Both the position numbers and the translations under genes were made by a program. A DNA stretch of 64,000 nucleotides from Theobroma cacao (Eukaryota; Streptophyta; Magnoliopsida; Malvales; Malvaceae): positions 17,123,429-17,187,428 of the forward strand of contig NC_030856.1 of the NCBI RefSeq assembly GCF_000208745.1, written 5' to 3'. This document shows, in pieces, positions 1 to 11,790 of the stretch. Within the stretch, counting starts at the first letter, position 1, and every line of letters starts with the position of its first letter. The notes beneath the pieces are model-generated. The model saw only the letters and a list, made by a program, of their open reading frames with translations. It had not been told where the DNA came from and did no database searches.

Positions 1-440
1 ACTCGCATTTTTAAAATTCATGTTTTCAGATTTGGAGGCAGTTGGGACCTAGATTGGGTCGCACACATATGCTCGTCTTCTTGGTAGGTACTATGGCATC
101 TCAGTAGCTGTATCTTCACCTAGAGTCACTCCGCTGACAATCTCGAGTCTATTACTTGTGAACACGTATATGTAATGTAAACTACTAAGAGCCATATTAT
201 AAATGAAGTATGTATATGTTGGATTGATGATGATAGTACTTTGATATAATATAAATATGAATATTCAATTGTTATAAAATATTATTAGAACATTTACTTT
301 TGAGAGTTAACAGCACTTCATTTTAAAGATGATGAATGGAAATGATAATCGAAATTGCATAAGGAGGCTTGCTTGGGCTTAGTGGGCTATGCCCATTGGG
401 CCCATACACCGGTCATGGCCCGAGAATTTGGGCTGTGACA
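1..440 (+). mobile_element. Element A 5' LTR, 3' portion (cut by window edge)
   Basis: This stretch closely matches 7080-7508, the end of a second LTR copy in the same orientation. It ends in the typical ...TGTGACA terminus and is followed four bases later by a primer binding site, so it is the end of the 5' LTR of element A. The LTR start lies before the window. Confidence 0.85.
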
Positions 441-444
441 ATGT

Positions 445-456
445 TGGTATCAAAGC
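445..456 (+). other. Primer binding site of element A (initiator tRNA-Met type)
   Basis: TGGTATCAAAGC lies just inside the 5' LTR end. It differs by one base from TGGTATCAGAGC, the complement of the plant initiator tRNA-Met 3' end used by many Ty3/gypsy elements. The equivalent site in element B is a perfect match. Confidence 0.85.
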
Positions 457-651
457 TCTAGGTTTAGTCAAGTCCTAGGGATTCTCGTGTTAGTCAGCGG
501 AGTTGTCGGAGTTAATGTAGAGTTTTGTCTATGGTTTGTGTCTGTAGCACAAGTCATAGACAAGAAGCTATATGAACTCCTATTCCTAGCAACCTACCCT
601 CCTGCTAAAATTATGTAAAGGTCATAAGTGGTGTCGTTGTTCGAGTTTGAG

Positions 652-780
652 ATGCCACCCGAGACACAAACCATTATTGGAAAGATTTTTAAGCAAATGC
701 TCCTAATGAAAGGCCAATATAATGATATATTCCTCCGACTAAGGATGGAGGAAGGTGGAGCTGGACTGCTAAGTCCGTAA
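652..780 (+). pseudogene. Truncated gag start of element A
   Basis: A 42-codon reading frame opens with MPPETQT, matching the gag start of element B (MPPKTQA at 14863) at the same distance behind the primer binding site. After about seven codons the frame slips relative to the B copy, and the TAA at 778-780 ends it. No gag core, zinc knuckle or protease follows. I see it as the surviving leader of a gag-pol that has been replaced by other DNA. Confidence 0.6.
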
Positions 781-3700
781 TAGTTTATTCATTTGGTGGA
801 ATTATGATTTGAACCCATGGTTAAAAAAAATTAGAATTAAAATTTTGGAGAATATGGATTGTATTTGAGGTCAATATAGGGAGGACGTACGATAATGGTA
901 ATAAGAGCTGTATTTTGACTGGAATGAATAGTGATTGTTATGATTCACTTGAGGTTTATAAATCTGAGTATCGAGGAAAAATGTAAACCAATGTATATGT
1001 GCACGGAGGTAAGTGCACTGTGTTAATTGAGCTTGACATGCCCTTATAGAAATGGTGTATGCTTTTGAAATATTTTATAAGCGTATAAGTGTTGAATATG
1101 TGTATAGTAGCTTAAATGGAGTTGGTTTTGATTTCAACTAAGTGATTGCGAGATTCCAAGGCTTGGATTGAATTATTGTGGTTTATGGTTATAATTGCAT
1201 GAATTAGTTCAAGGGTGAAAATCAAGGATTATTATAATTGATGTACGGTCATGAAGTAAAAGGCTAGTAAATGATCTACTCTAAGGATGAGCTTGAATTT
1301 TGCTATGCTTAGTGTGGAGCCAAAGGATTAAAGGACTAGATGCAGATTTAGCAGTTTGAAATTAAATGACATGGAAATGATAAATTTAGTCTAAGTGCCC
1401 TATGGAGTTCTATATGAAGAATGACATATGAATTGCTTTAAAGGTCAATTTAAAAATATGTTGGTTCAATATGCAACATATGATGTAAATGATTAGTCTC
1501 GAATGTGACTTCCCCAAGGGTAAAGGACTTAAAACATGTGGATTTTCAAATATGCTCTAAGAGGAAGCTTTTGCATCCTAAGCTGAAGAAATTTTGATCT
1601 TATGACTACAAAAGCAAGATACAAAAATTTAGTGAATTGTCTATCTTATGGATGTAATTGGTTAAGAATTGATGAGTAATGTCAAGATCTTAACACTAAG
1701 TGGTGTACAATTTGATATATGTGTACCTAAGAGTAAATTTAGAGATCATTGCTTAATCAATTTGCATTGGATGTTGTGGTAAAGGTATACGAATGTTAGT
1801 AGTGAAGTTTGTCCAAAGTGAGATATGTGGAAACTAATGTTCCGATTCCAAACTTGTGATAAAAAGCTAGTTTTGCAAATTCTAGTTTCCATGATCATAA
1901 AATATATGGAGGTTATCAATATGTAGGCATACACTTGGAGTTGTACATCTTGTGATCCCCATGCATCATATGGAAGGAGATATCCCATAGTGGAGTTTAC
2001 CCTGATTTATGGTTACATGCCTATAGGCTTGGCATGAGACTGAGAATGCCCTAGCATAAATGTGGAATGTATTGTGAAAGGTTAAAAAGCCACATATACC
2101 TTAACAAGGTCAATAACATGAACGAGGGGGAAATATGGATGTTAATATGCTGAGCATAAAGAGCTTAAGGATAATTAATGCAATTATACTAAGTTAGATG
2201 GTATGATCCAAACTAATAACACGGACACCTTGGGAGATTTTAAAGTAATGTTCAATAGGGTTAATGAGCTAAATGTTATCGAATATATATTAAATTGTTA
2301 AAGTTATGCATGGCTTTGAAGATAAGCCTTTGATTGTCCGAGTCCTCAATAGAATTCTATTAAAGGATGTGTTTAAGCATTTTGGAAGTGTATTGGAAAA
2401 CATAAGAATAATATACTAGTTTGACTTGCTATAAGAGGTCGAATTTGGATGGCCATGAGTGGCTTGTGAACAATCAGGCATTGTAAAGTATGTGCTCATA
2501 AAGGGAGCTATGATTGATAGATAAGGGTAGAACTTTAATGATTAGACCGTGTTCACTGCTTCAGGCATTGAACTGTAAGATATGGACATGTATCTACCTT
2601 GCGAATACCCTGATGAGATAAATTCGAAAGACTTTTCACAATGAGAAAACATTAAAGCTCAAAGAGTAAATGGCTATACAGTCAAGCTAGGCTCGTGAGT
2701 GACATGTCATATAAGTATGAAGATATGATACAAGCATAAGTATACTTGGAAATACTGGTTTGAGGCAATGATTATCCTACTCTTTTATGGACCGGATGAG
2801 GTTCTGGTCTCGACATAATTATAGACGCAAAGCATAAATTGTGAAATGTGCTTCCCCACATGTTCCAATTTATTTTGTGGAACTATCAAGATAAAGTGCC
2901 TAATAAGGATAGTGGAAGGTTGAATTATACTTCAAATGTTGAGAAAAAGAGGGTGACATGGTTTGATTAAATGATACTACCCTTGGTAAGGGAATAGAAA
3001 TGAGTTACGGGAATTGCAGAGATCTACTTAGAAAAAAAAAAGGATGATGATTTGAAAATTCAAGTACTCGTATATGAGTAAAGATTTGGTAATGAAACAT
3101 GACCTAAAGTTGGAATACTACAATATGAATTTTGACTAAGAAAATTGACTTATAAAACACGTAGTGTTTGGAGATGGTGCCAAATTAGTGGTTGACTCTT
3201 GTATGAGAATGGAATATTGAAATCAGCTTTGTGTGTTCACCACAAATGATGAGCATGATCTAACCAACCAAGAGAAGAAATGATTCTAAACTTGATTGTT
3301 GGTTATTTTGGTTTTACAGAAGGCTTATTGAGCTTGATATGCCTAAGGCTATTCGCAGTTAAAATTTTTGGAAATATATCTGTATGGATATATATGTTGC
3401 ATATTGGTATCAAAGCTCATGTGGGGTTAGTTAAAATTTGATTCGATGATGATATTCTATCAATGGTTATAGTGCTAGACAATGATTAAGATAATTTATC
3501 GCTGATTTTGGCAGTGAACAAGTGGATTATAATCCTATTAGCTTAAAAGTAAGTGTTTATACTTTTGGTATGAGTTCATCAAATTCTATTATATCATGAT
3601 AAAATTTGGTGTGTTGATATAGCCTGAGAGGCTTGGTATATGACCTAGCTTAACTGTGAGCTAGAAATTGTTATTCTATTATGAAGTACACAAATAGAGA

Positions 3701-4853
3701 AGTATGACATGAATTTAATATCCTAAGGGGCAATGGAAAATGCTGTATCGGTTTTGGTATAACTTCAATATATATAGTTTTGAGATATATAGATGTGGGG
3801 AAAAGTTTATAGCTTATGCGTAAAGGTGTGCATTTGAATTCGTATAATTAATAGTGTAAATTCTGTCTTGATTGATATAAAGCTCATGATTCAAAATGAA
3901 TGATTATGGACTTAATTTTCTAAGGTAAAAGGGACTAAAATAAGTTAATATCTGAAAGGCCTTAATAGGTGATTCTTAAATTTTAAAGTGCACTTAAGGA
4001 GAGACAAATGTTTAATTTGATCTTCAAATTGATAAACTAATGAGGCCATGAAATCTGATGTTTGGAGTAAATTTGAGAAATATCAAGTTAGATATGTTGT
4101 GGGTGATTGATGACGAACAAATTAGCTATGACATCAAAAATGTAGAAATAATTAGTGATCAAAATGAGACTAGGAAAGGAACTTTAAAAGGAAAATTTTG
4201 AGCAACTTTAATCTTGAGAGGTTGAGTTATTGATTAAAGAGATTGATTAAGATTATAAGAGGGTATGCGGAATGTCATGATTTATTGAAATGCCTTATGG
4301 TATAAGTTAAGATTTATCTAGTGAGCACTCAAAAATGAAAGTATTGGAGTTTGTTTTTGGGAAAATGGTTACTAATGGTTACCGAATTTGAATCATTCGT
4401 GATGTTAAACATATATGAATAAATAAAGAGTGTTTGATCCTTATGTATTATGAAATGCTTGAATGAAATTTGTATGGAGGTATGTGAAACGGAATAGAGG
4501 TTGATTGACCATTTAGACCCATAGTCAATGGTGGAATAAATACTTGAATGTTGGAAGGTTTGATAAAAGATCAAAGTAGAGGAATTGTGGATGGTTAAGT
4601 AAACATGCATGATTGATGATTTAAGGATGATTTGATTGAGGTGTGCCCATAATTAATAGCATATTTGAATTCTCTTTATAAGATAAAGAATGATATTGTT
4701 TTGATCCAACAAGAGTAGTACACATAATTATATATTATGACATCGTTGACTTTTCTATAAAGATTGAAAGTTGATATAATGCATAAACCAAGATTCTATG
4801 TTAAGAATGCCCGACGAGAGTGATCTGGCAGAACATGAGAACTTTGATTATTC
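781..4853 (+). mobile_element. Non-coding interior of element A (LARD-like)
   Basis: About 4 kb between the gag start and the chromodomain tail, where an autonomous Tekay-like element has gag, protease, RT, RNase H and integrase. I find no such motif in any frame, and no open frame longer than about 90 codons. The DNA is AT-rich and does not match the coding regions of elements B or D. With two long LTRs, a primer binding site and a polypurine tract kept, this fits a large non-autonomous retrotransposon derivative. The origin of the interior is unknown; extreme decay of coding sequence is the alternative. Confidence 0.6.
3405..3416 (+). other. Internal primer-binding-site-like motif
   Basis: TGGTATCAAAGC is repeated here, about 2.96 kb downstream of the true site at 445-456, in a similar local context (ATTGGTATCAAAGCTC). 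It may mark a captured second element or an internal duplication. No LTR end is recognisable in front of it. Confidence 0.45.
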
Positions 4854-4877
4854 ACCCTACGTCGATTTGAATGCGAT

Positions 4878-4940
4878 GAGGTAGCAGGGGAGGCCAAGGA
4901 GGAGATACGGACAAAGTATCCCCACCTCTTTGATGGTTAG
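4878..4940 (+). pseudogene. Chromodomain C-terminal remnant of element A pol
   Basis: Twenty codons and a stop end in KEEIRTKYPHLFDG, matching the ends of the integrase chromodomain in elements B (22300-22389) and D (39280-39370). The tryptophan expected in the EVTWEAEEE-type motif is a glycine here. This is the only surviving piece of pol in element A and places the element in the Tekay/Del-like chromoviruses. Confidence 0.75.
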
Positions 4941-4990
4941 AGGTACGTTACCTTATAGCTAAATTTAAATTTGGGGACCAAATTTTTATT

Positions 4991-5002
4991 AGTGGGGGAG
5001 AA
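4991..5002 (+). other. Polypurine tract of element A
   Basis: AGTGGGGGAGAA lies directly before the TGTGAGACC start of the 3' LTR. It has the position and composition of a plus-strand primer, and the same tract precedes the 3' LTRs of B and D. Confidence 0.85.
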
Positions 5003-5391
5003 TGTGAGACCTCAACCCTTATAGGCTCATAACGAGGCATAGGCGTAATAATCGGGGCTAGGGGTCGTTTCATCATTTCCTCTAAAAAGCTCCCTGAAGA
5101 AGGTTTTATGATATTTTAAGGTCTAAATAGGCATAAAACTGGATAAATAATGTGTAATGATAAAAACACGAAGAAAACTAGAAGTTTCAATAATTTTCAC
5201 CACAAGGGCAAAATGGTCATTTTTCACGTCAGGTCGAAATTTTTAAGATTCGTAAACCCGAGCATGTCTAGACCATTATGGACTTATTTTAGTATCAAAA
5301 GAGTAAAAAGATTGCACCAAGGATTGAAGGAGAACAAGTTAATGTGATAAGGGCATTTTCGTAATTTCAAGTGGAATGGATAAGTTTGAGC

Positions 5392-5400
5392 TATAAATAT
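5392..5400 (+). promoter_or_regulatory. TATA box in element A 3' LTR
   Basis: TATAAATAT lies 390 bp into the LTR and is followed by a pyrimidine-rich leader with repeated CTTCTTCT. Similar boxes occur at the same relative place in other copies (8432-8441 and 21896-21905 on the minus strand). Confidence 0.6.
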
Positions 5401-6640
5401 CTTTTTCTTCCAGCAGCTTCTTCTCCTTCTTCTTCTTCCATCTCACGTTGTTTCCATCCTCCATGGAAGCTTGATATGAAACTTTCACAACTTTCTCTCT
5501 CTAGCTTTAATTTTCATACCTTTGTGCCCTTTTGACTAGAACCCTTGTACTCTTTCACTCTCTCACTTTAAAACCCTCAAAAAGTCCTTGTTCAGCATTT
5601 TCGCTCACTAATTAGAGGTTTAGAGAAAGAAAGAGAGATTTTTCATAATTGTTTGGAAGCTATTAGAAGAGAATTCAACTACAAAGAAACCCTAAGGTGA
5701 GTGATGAACTAGTCTTGGTTTTAAGTTGTTGATAATGGCTAGTAATTGGGATTATGAGCTGTTTTATGGTTGAGTTGTTTATTCATTTTTAGTGTGATTA
5801 GAGTAGTGCAAGGAATAGCCATTTGATATAGTTGGAAGCCAATTAGGAATGACTAGAAGAATTTGAATTAGAAACTAGCTTTTGGAGTGGTATTAATGTA
5901 AATTGGATTGGTTGTGATGTTGTGTGTGTATAAGTTCCAACAAGGCCTCACATGCCCATTTGAACCATTAGTGGAGGTTAGAGTCAATTAGAGGTTCAGC
6001 AATACCGGTGAATGAAATTGCATTTGAAACTATTTTTGAGAATGTGAATGTGTTTGCACAAGACATTAAATGATTTTATCAAACTTTTCCTAAGAATGGG
6101 TGCTTGGGGAACAAGCCCTTGATAAATTATCTTTGTGTGGTGATTTATGGCTATTATGGATTCATATACTGCTACATTATGTTGATATATATATATATAT
6201 ACATATGATTATATTGTTGTGTAATGATATTGACCCAGCTATGTGAGAGTAGGAGTGCGCATAAGCCGTTGCATATAAGCTGATGATGATGGGAGGGTGT
6301 GCATGATGATTGATATACATATATATATATATACATATATGGTATATGGTTGTAATGCATGTGAAATTTTGGCATGTTGAACTTTTGAAATTTTTTAGCA
6401 TTTCATGTTGAAATTGCCATGATGAATCTTGAGAATGTCCAATTTTCTTTCAAATTGAGTTCATTGCAACACCAAATGGGTTTTTAATGCAAATGGGATC
6501 CTTTTTTTACTTAGGTGCCCTGCTTCTCGTTGCAGCGAGAAACATTCTGTTTTGGTATCAGAAAAGTCAATGCAGCGAAAATAAATCTCGATGCAACGAG
6601 AAACTCTCAGGTTCTGGTGTAGTATTTCACTGTGATGAAG

Positions 6641-6763
6641 ATTTTGACCATGTTGCCATCCAAACTAGGAAAATTAATAAACATCAAAGTTATATCTCTG
6701 CCTCTTATCTTTCTAATGGTCTAAAAATCAGGTTAATTAGACTTTTGTAGTGGGAGATATGCT
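6641..6763 (-). repeat. Shared LTR module, copy 1 (reverse)
   Basis: On the minus strand this reads from AGCATATCTCCCACTAC through GATGTTTATTAATTTTCC to ATGGTCAAAAT. The same roughly 120-bp block occurs at 12242, 22652, 25549, 37400 and 45129 on the plus strand and, as a shorter core, in three Athila-like LTRs. Here it sits between palindromic cassettes. Confidence 0.75.
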
Positions 6764-7508
6764 AGAAAATCTGAAACACATGCAAACTAGTACTGTTTCT
6801 CGCTGCAGTGAGAATGAACTTCACTACAGCAAGAAAAATTTTGTCCTACATGCTACCCTATTCAATTGTTAACATATTTTTCACCCATTTAACTTCATGG
6901 ATTGATCATGGGTTGTTGCAACACTATGAGGTTATTAATAAAAGTTTGAAATGAGAGGTTTTTAGTAAGAAATTAAATCAATCACATTGTTTTTGAAACA
7001 AGTGCATCATGATTTCCAAATTCTTCCTATTAATTGCTTGTTCCCTTTTTATGTTCACTCACTGAGTTTTGTACTCATGTTTTTAAAATTCATGTTTTCA
7101 GATTTGGAGGTAGTTGGGACCTAGATTGAGTCGCACACATATGCTCGTCTTCTTGGTAGGTACTATGGCATCTCAGTAGCTGTATCTTCACCCAGAGTCA
7201 CTCCGCTAACAGTCTCGAGTCTATTACTTGTGAACATGTATATGTAATGTAAACTACTAAGAGTCATGTTGTAAATGAAGTATGTATATGGATTGATGAT
7301 GACAGTACTTTGATATATATAAAAATGAATATTCAGTTGCTATAAAATATTATTGGAACATTTACTTTTGAGATTTAACAGCACTTCATTTTAAAGATGA
7401 TGAATGGGAATGATAATCGGAATTGCATAAGGAGGCTTGCTTGGGCTTAGTGGGCCATGCCCATTAGGCCCATGCGTCGGTCATAGCCCAAGAATTCGGG
7501 CTTTGACA

Positions 7509-8833
7509 CTATCACTATCCATCTCCCTCACCATCATCATCACTGGCAGGTGCACACTCCCCTCGCACATGCACGGTTTCATTTGTCACACAATGGTACC
7601 ATTTATGACATAGTATATATATATATATATATATAGCAACATTACACAGACACATATAGATTCATCACACTATCCATTTCATAACATAAAAACATTTCAT
7701 AAGGGCTTGTTCTCGTATGAGTTTTGAGGATAAAATAAATAAAACGCTTTAGGGATTCAATCAAACATACTTGTATACATATCCCAAAACCGTTTTAATG
7801 CAAGTTCACTCACCGGTATTTGTTGAACCTTTAGTCGACTCTAACTTCCCTAATGGTCCAGTTGGGGTTAAGAGGCCTTCTTAGAACCTATCACACACCA
7901 AAAACATCATAGCCAATCCAATTTACATTAATGTTGCTGCAAAAGCTAATTCTTAAATCAAACTTCAAAAGCTTTTCCTATCTACCTTCTAATTACCATT
8001 TGATTAGCTATTTAGTTTCTCTTCTTTAGTAACATTAGAAATAGATAACCAACTTCAGCAATAACACAACTCATTTCTTCAATTAATAGCCATTATCAAC
8101 AACTTAAAATCACTCCTAATTCATCACTCACCTTGGTGGATTATAATGAAATTCCTTCTCAAACTTCTTCCAAGCTATTGTAGAAGTTCCCTTTTTCTCT
8201 CTCTAAAACACCTAGCTAGTTAGAGAGAATATGGAAGTAAGACTTTCGAGGGTTTCAAAGTGAGAGAGTGAAAGAGCATAAGGTTCTATGAAAGGGTACA
8301 CAAAAGCATGAAAAGTGGAGCCAGCTTGAGAGAGTTATTAAAGTTTGAAGAAAACTCCCATAGAGGATGAAGAAACGTGAGAGGGAAGAAGAAGAAGCTG
8401 CTGGAAATGTGAGAAGAAGCTGCTGGAAGATGATATTTATAGCTCAAGTTTATCCAACTCCACTTAAATTACGAAAATGCCCTTGAAAAGTTAGCTTGTT
8501 CTCCTCCAGTCTTTTGTGCTATCTTTTTACTCTTTTTACACTAGGACAAGGTCATAATAGTCTAGAAATACTCGGGTTCACGAAAACTTAAAAATTTTGA
8601 CTCCATATGAAAAATGACCATTTTGCCCATACCTTGGAAATCATCATTATTTTTATTTTCTTCGTCAGTTTACCCTTATTTTCATCATTCATCCATGCCT
8701 TAGGCCTACTTAGGCCTCAACATTATTTGAAAGTCTACTTCTAGTGGTTCACTAAGGAAATGATGAAATTACCCTTGGCCCGTGTTATCACGTCTACACC
8801 TAGTCACGAGTCTATAAAGATCAAGGTCTCACA
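7509..8833 (-). mobile_element. Truncated Tekay-like LTR, 5' part
   Basis: On the minus strand it starts at 8833 with TGTGAGACC and resembles the first 1.3 kb of the LTRs at 19629-22296 and 24741-27463. It has a TATA box at 8432-8441 and a GTGAGT donor at 8131-8126. It stops at 7508 where element A ends. Either A inserted into it, or its remainder lies left of the window. A (TA)n tract is at 7614-7634. Confidence 0.8.
7614..7634. repeat. (TA)n microsatellite in LTR
   Basis: About ten TA units. Tracts at the corresponding LTR position occur in nearly every Tekay-like copy here (13463, 21118, 23870, 26230), so the microsatellite is an ancestral part of the LTR. Confidence 0.9.
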
Positions 8834-9355
8834 CTGTGGGCTTGAGTGACTTAGCACTGCGACCTCTATCACCTGGCTGCCTTATGTGTAGTCTACATTT
8901 CTCTATCTTTTTCAGACATGATTTTCACTTCAATCTGGGCTAAACTAGGAAAAGTGGTAAAAACAAAAGTTGTAGCCCATTCTCTTAGCTTTCCAATGAA
9001 TTAAAACTCACATCAATTGGACTTCTTCAACTAAAGTTATCTTTAAATTACTGTAGCATGTATGAGTGACTCCTTCACCATACTTGTGCTATCATATCTT
9101 AATTTCACCTTGCTCATTGCATATCTCACATGAAAAACCATGAGAGAAATCGACATTAACTTGTCTTAAAGTAAATTAAAAACAAAATAAAGTAAAATAA
9201 AGCTAAAACAACTTAATTTAAATATTCAAAATTTAATCTAACTTACATTTGAAAAACATCTAAAATGCTAAAATCTGAACCCAAAACTCAAAAGTCTAAC
9301 AACTAAAGTTCCCAGAATGTGTTAAAAATAAATCTATATAATAGAGTTATCAACA
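8834..9355 (-). mobile_element. Athila-like LTR fragment
   Basis: Closely resembles 28700-29253 and 52450-52992, the 5' parts of Athila-like LTRs on the minus strand. Its right end (…ATAGAGTTATCAACA) corresponds to the TGTGATAACTC LTR start. The left side is interrupted by the Tekay-like LTR at 8833. No polypurine tract follows at 9356, so this copy had its own insertion site. It holds a reverse copy of the shared module at about 8938-9040. Confidence 0.7.
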
Positions 9356-9380
9356 AATAAACACGTGCCTTATTCTTAAA

Positions 9381-9513
9381 TGCCTTAGCATATTTGGAAA
9401 TGTTAGGTGCCTTAGCATATTTGGAAATGTTAAGTGCCTTAGCACACTTGGATATTGTAGGGACCATAGTATCTTTGGATTTTGTTAGGTGCTATAGCAC
9501 TATTGGATAATTG
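9381..9513. repeat. 27-28-bp minisatellite, about five units
   Basis: Tandem units begin with GTGCCTTAGCATATTTGG. The first two are nearly identical and the last three are degraded. The flanks (9356-9380 and 9514-9936) show no coding motif; I cannot assign them to a family. Confidence 0.75.
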
Positions 9514-9936
9514 CATTGATGCATGATCATACATGAATCATTTTGCTTATATATTTTGCTTGCTCATATACTGATTTTCAATGCCCCCGTTATTATGGTT
9601 GAGCTACATGGTCATAATATATGATTAAGCATTTGAATTGAGAAATTGATTGGATTAGAATTCTTGGTAATAACATGTCACAAAATATAGAATTATGGAG
9701 GTTTTGAAACCTTAAATTTGATAAATTGAAAGAGGGGAATTGATTTTAAAGTCAATGAGGTGAAATTGGAAGGCTTTAAGGCCAAAATTTTAAATCTATA
9801 AGTGTGGGGATCGACCCTCAAGGACCATAGGGAAGATCCCCTCAGCCAATAGAACATTCAGAAGGTGCTTTGTTTTTCAAGGTATTAACCCCCTTTGAAA
9901 GAGAGGTCAATCCTAGTTGAGCAAAATGCTGGGGAA
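9514..9936. other. Unassigned AT-rich stretch
   Basis: No recognisable coding, LTR end or repeat match within the window. It lies between the minisatellite and the start of an LTR-like repeat. Confidence 0.4.
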
Positions 9937-10266
9937 GTTGTTAATATAGTAAGCTCAATGCAATAAACATCAAAAGGGGGGTTGAATTGGTATTTTAAAA
10001 ATTTTCTTTGCAAACTTAATGAAAAATAACCCCTTTTGAAAAGAAAATTTTCTTCTTTTGTCGAAAATAAAGCAAGTGATTTTTCTTTAAAGCAAATATC
10101 AACAATAAATGAAAAAGCACAAAAGTAAATCAAGACACTAGGAATTTTATAGTGATTTGGCTTTCTTAAATGCCTACATCCACTCCCTTGGCTCAACAAA
10201 GCATTTCCAATCCACTAAAAAGATTCTTGCTTTTTGATGAGATTAGATTATAACTATTACATCAAT
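9937..10266 (+). mobile_element. Truncated LTR-like repeat, copy 1
   Basis: Starts with TGTTAATATAG and contains AAAAGGGGGGTTGAATTGG, a phrase typical of the beginnings of some plant copia-type LTRs. It matches parts of the next copy (10267 onward), including the stretch with CTTGCTTTTT, then stops where that copy begins. The family assignment is tentative. Confidence 0.45.
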
Positions 10267-11790
10267 TGTTAGAAAAGTTAGCTCAGTGAAAATATCTAAA
10301 AGGGTGGTGAATTGAATTAAATGAATATTTTGAACTTTAAAAACTGGAAAACACTACTGTAGTCGACTACAAAAAGTTTTTAGTCAACTATGCTCATGAA
10401 GAACTTGTTTTAAAGCAATTTGAAAACCGTGTAGTTGACTCTACTATTCTTATAATAGACCCTTGATTAGTAGAGTGGTTCTCAAAAGAAGCAAAAGGAG
10501 TTTCAGGGAGAGTTATGATGTATATGTAAATCTTTTACAAAACTACTGAATCAAATGCAAGCAAATGATTATTTTTGAAATGCTTTAAGTGATTTTCAAG
10601 TACAAATCTAATCAGTGTAAAACAAGAAAATATTTCCAAGAGTAAAGTGTATTGATGATAAACAAGGACTCAATAAAGGATAAAAAATAAGATGTTTAGA
10701 ATATGAATAAACTTAACCACTTCATTGAATAGGTTTTCTTGAAATGAAGTATAGCAAAACAAGACAATGATAAAACAAAAACATTAGGTAAAAATCTTAC
10801 TTTTTACCGATTGGATTTTATACTTGTGTTACAATCAAGGCAAGTGATTTTTTCTAAAATAAAATTTGAACAATAAATCATAAAGCTTAAAAGTAAATCA
10901 AAACACAAAGATTTATAGTGCTACGGCTTTTCAAGTGCCTTCATCCATTCCCTTGGTTCACCAAGGAATTTACAATCCACAAAAAAAATTCTTGCTTTTT
11001 AATAGAAAATGATAACCCTTACACAATCCATAAAGGGATTTTTGGTTTTTAGCTGGTAACAATAACCCTTACAATGGCTTTTTCATCGAATCAAGCGATA
11101 ACCGATGGTTTTAATAGGTTCACCATAGACCCATGATTTTTAATGGGCTTACCACAAACCCATGCACAATACATAAAAGGATTTTGGCTTTTCGATAGGA
11201 AGTGATAACCTTTAAAAAATAGTTTTTTACGACTAAGCTAGAACCTTTACAAGGATAACAATAAAGCCTCTAAAAGGTGGGTTTTGCTAGTTTGGTACAA
11301 TGGAGGAAGAATGCCTAACATTAGGTATAAACATAGAATATAAGGATGGGAGTGAAAGCACAAAGGAATTTTAGCTCAAGAAGGCTTGGTTTCTCTCATT
11401 TTCTTTCAAGACTTTGATCCTCAATAGTTTGGCCTTTTTCTTTCTTCTTCCTCAACTTGAAATGCTTTCCAATGATTCTTTTTATAGTTGAAAGAGTCTT
11501 GGAGCCATTGAAAGTTATTAGAGTAAGAAACTAGCTATTTTACTCCAAATTTTGTGTCGAACAGTTGCTTGTAGTGAGTATGGAAGTTCTCTAATTGATC
11601 CCCTTATAGAAAGCTTGTATTTTTTAGATGTAGCTTGGTGTAGTCGACTATTACTTACTCAAGGTCGACTACAAACTTTATTGGGTTGACTATGGCTGTA
11701 TCTTTTGAAGTTGTCTTGCTACCTAATGTAGAAACTACAATTGTCTAGTCTCTTCTGACATAATTTTGAGCTTAATTAGATCTTAATTGG
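10267..11790 (+). mobile_element. LTR-like repeat, copy 2 (copia-like, tentative)
   Basis: Begins TGTTAGAAAAGTTAGCTC, parallel to 9937, and shares with it the block around 10840-11010. It contains several TAGTCGACTA-type motifs (about 10360, 11640-11690), also abundant at 58730-59100. No coding domain is seen. It abuts the end of the Athila-like 3' LTR at 11791. Confidence 0.4.

Larger units (their letters stand above)
5003..7508 (+). mobile_element. Element A 3' LTR (2506 bp, Tekay-like)
   Basis: Runs from TGTGAGACC behind the polypurine tract to ...CTTTGACA. Its last 430 bases match 1-440. A TATAAATAT box lies at 5392-5400, so the transcript start is expected about 400 bp into the LTR, leaving roughly 2 kb of transcribed LTR. 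A splice-donor consensus AAG/GTGAGT is at 5697. It carries palindromic CTCGCTGCAG-type cassettes (6524-6541, 6796-6814), TA microsatellites near 6185 and 6320, and a reversed copy of a module shared with other LTRs (6641-6763). Confidence 0.9.

Noticed and set aside
781..4853. Host gene with introns inside element A
   Set aside because: No open exon-like blocks with coherent protein similarity and no consistent splice pattern; it is bounded by element ends.
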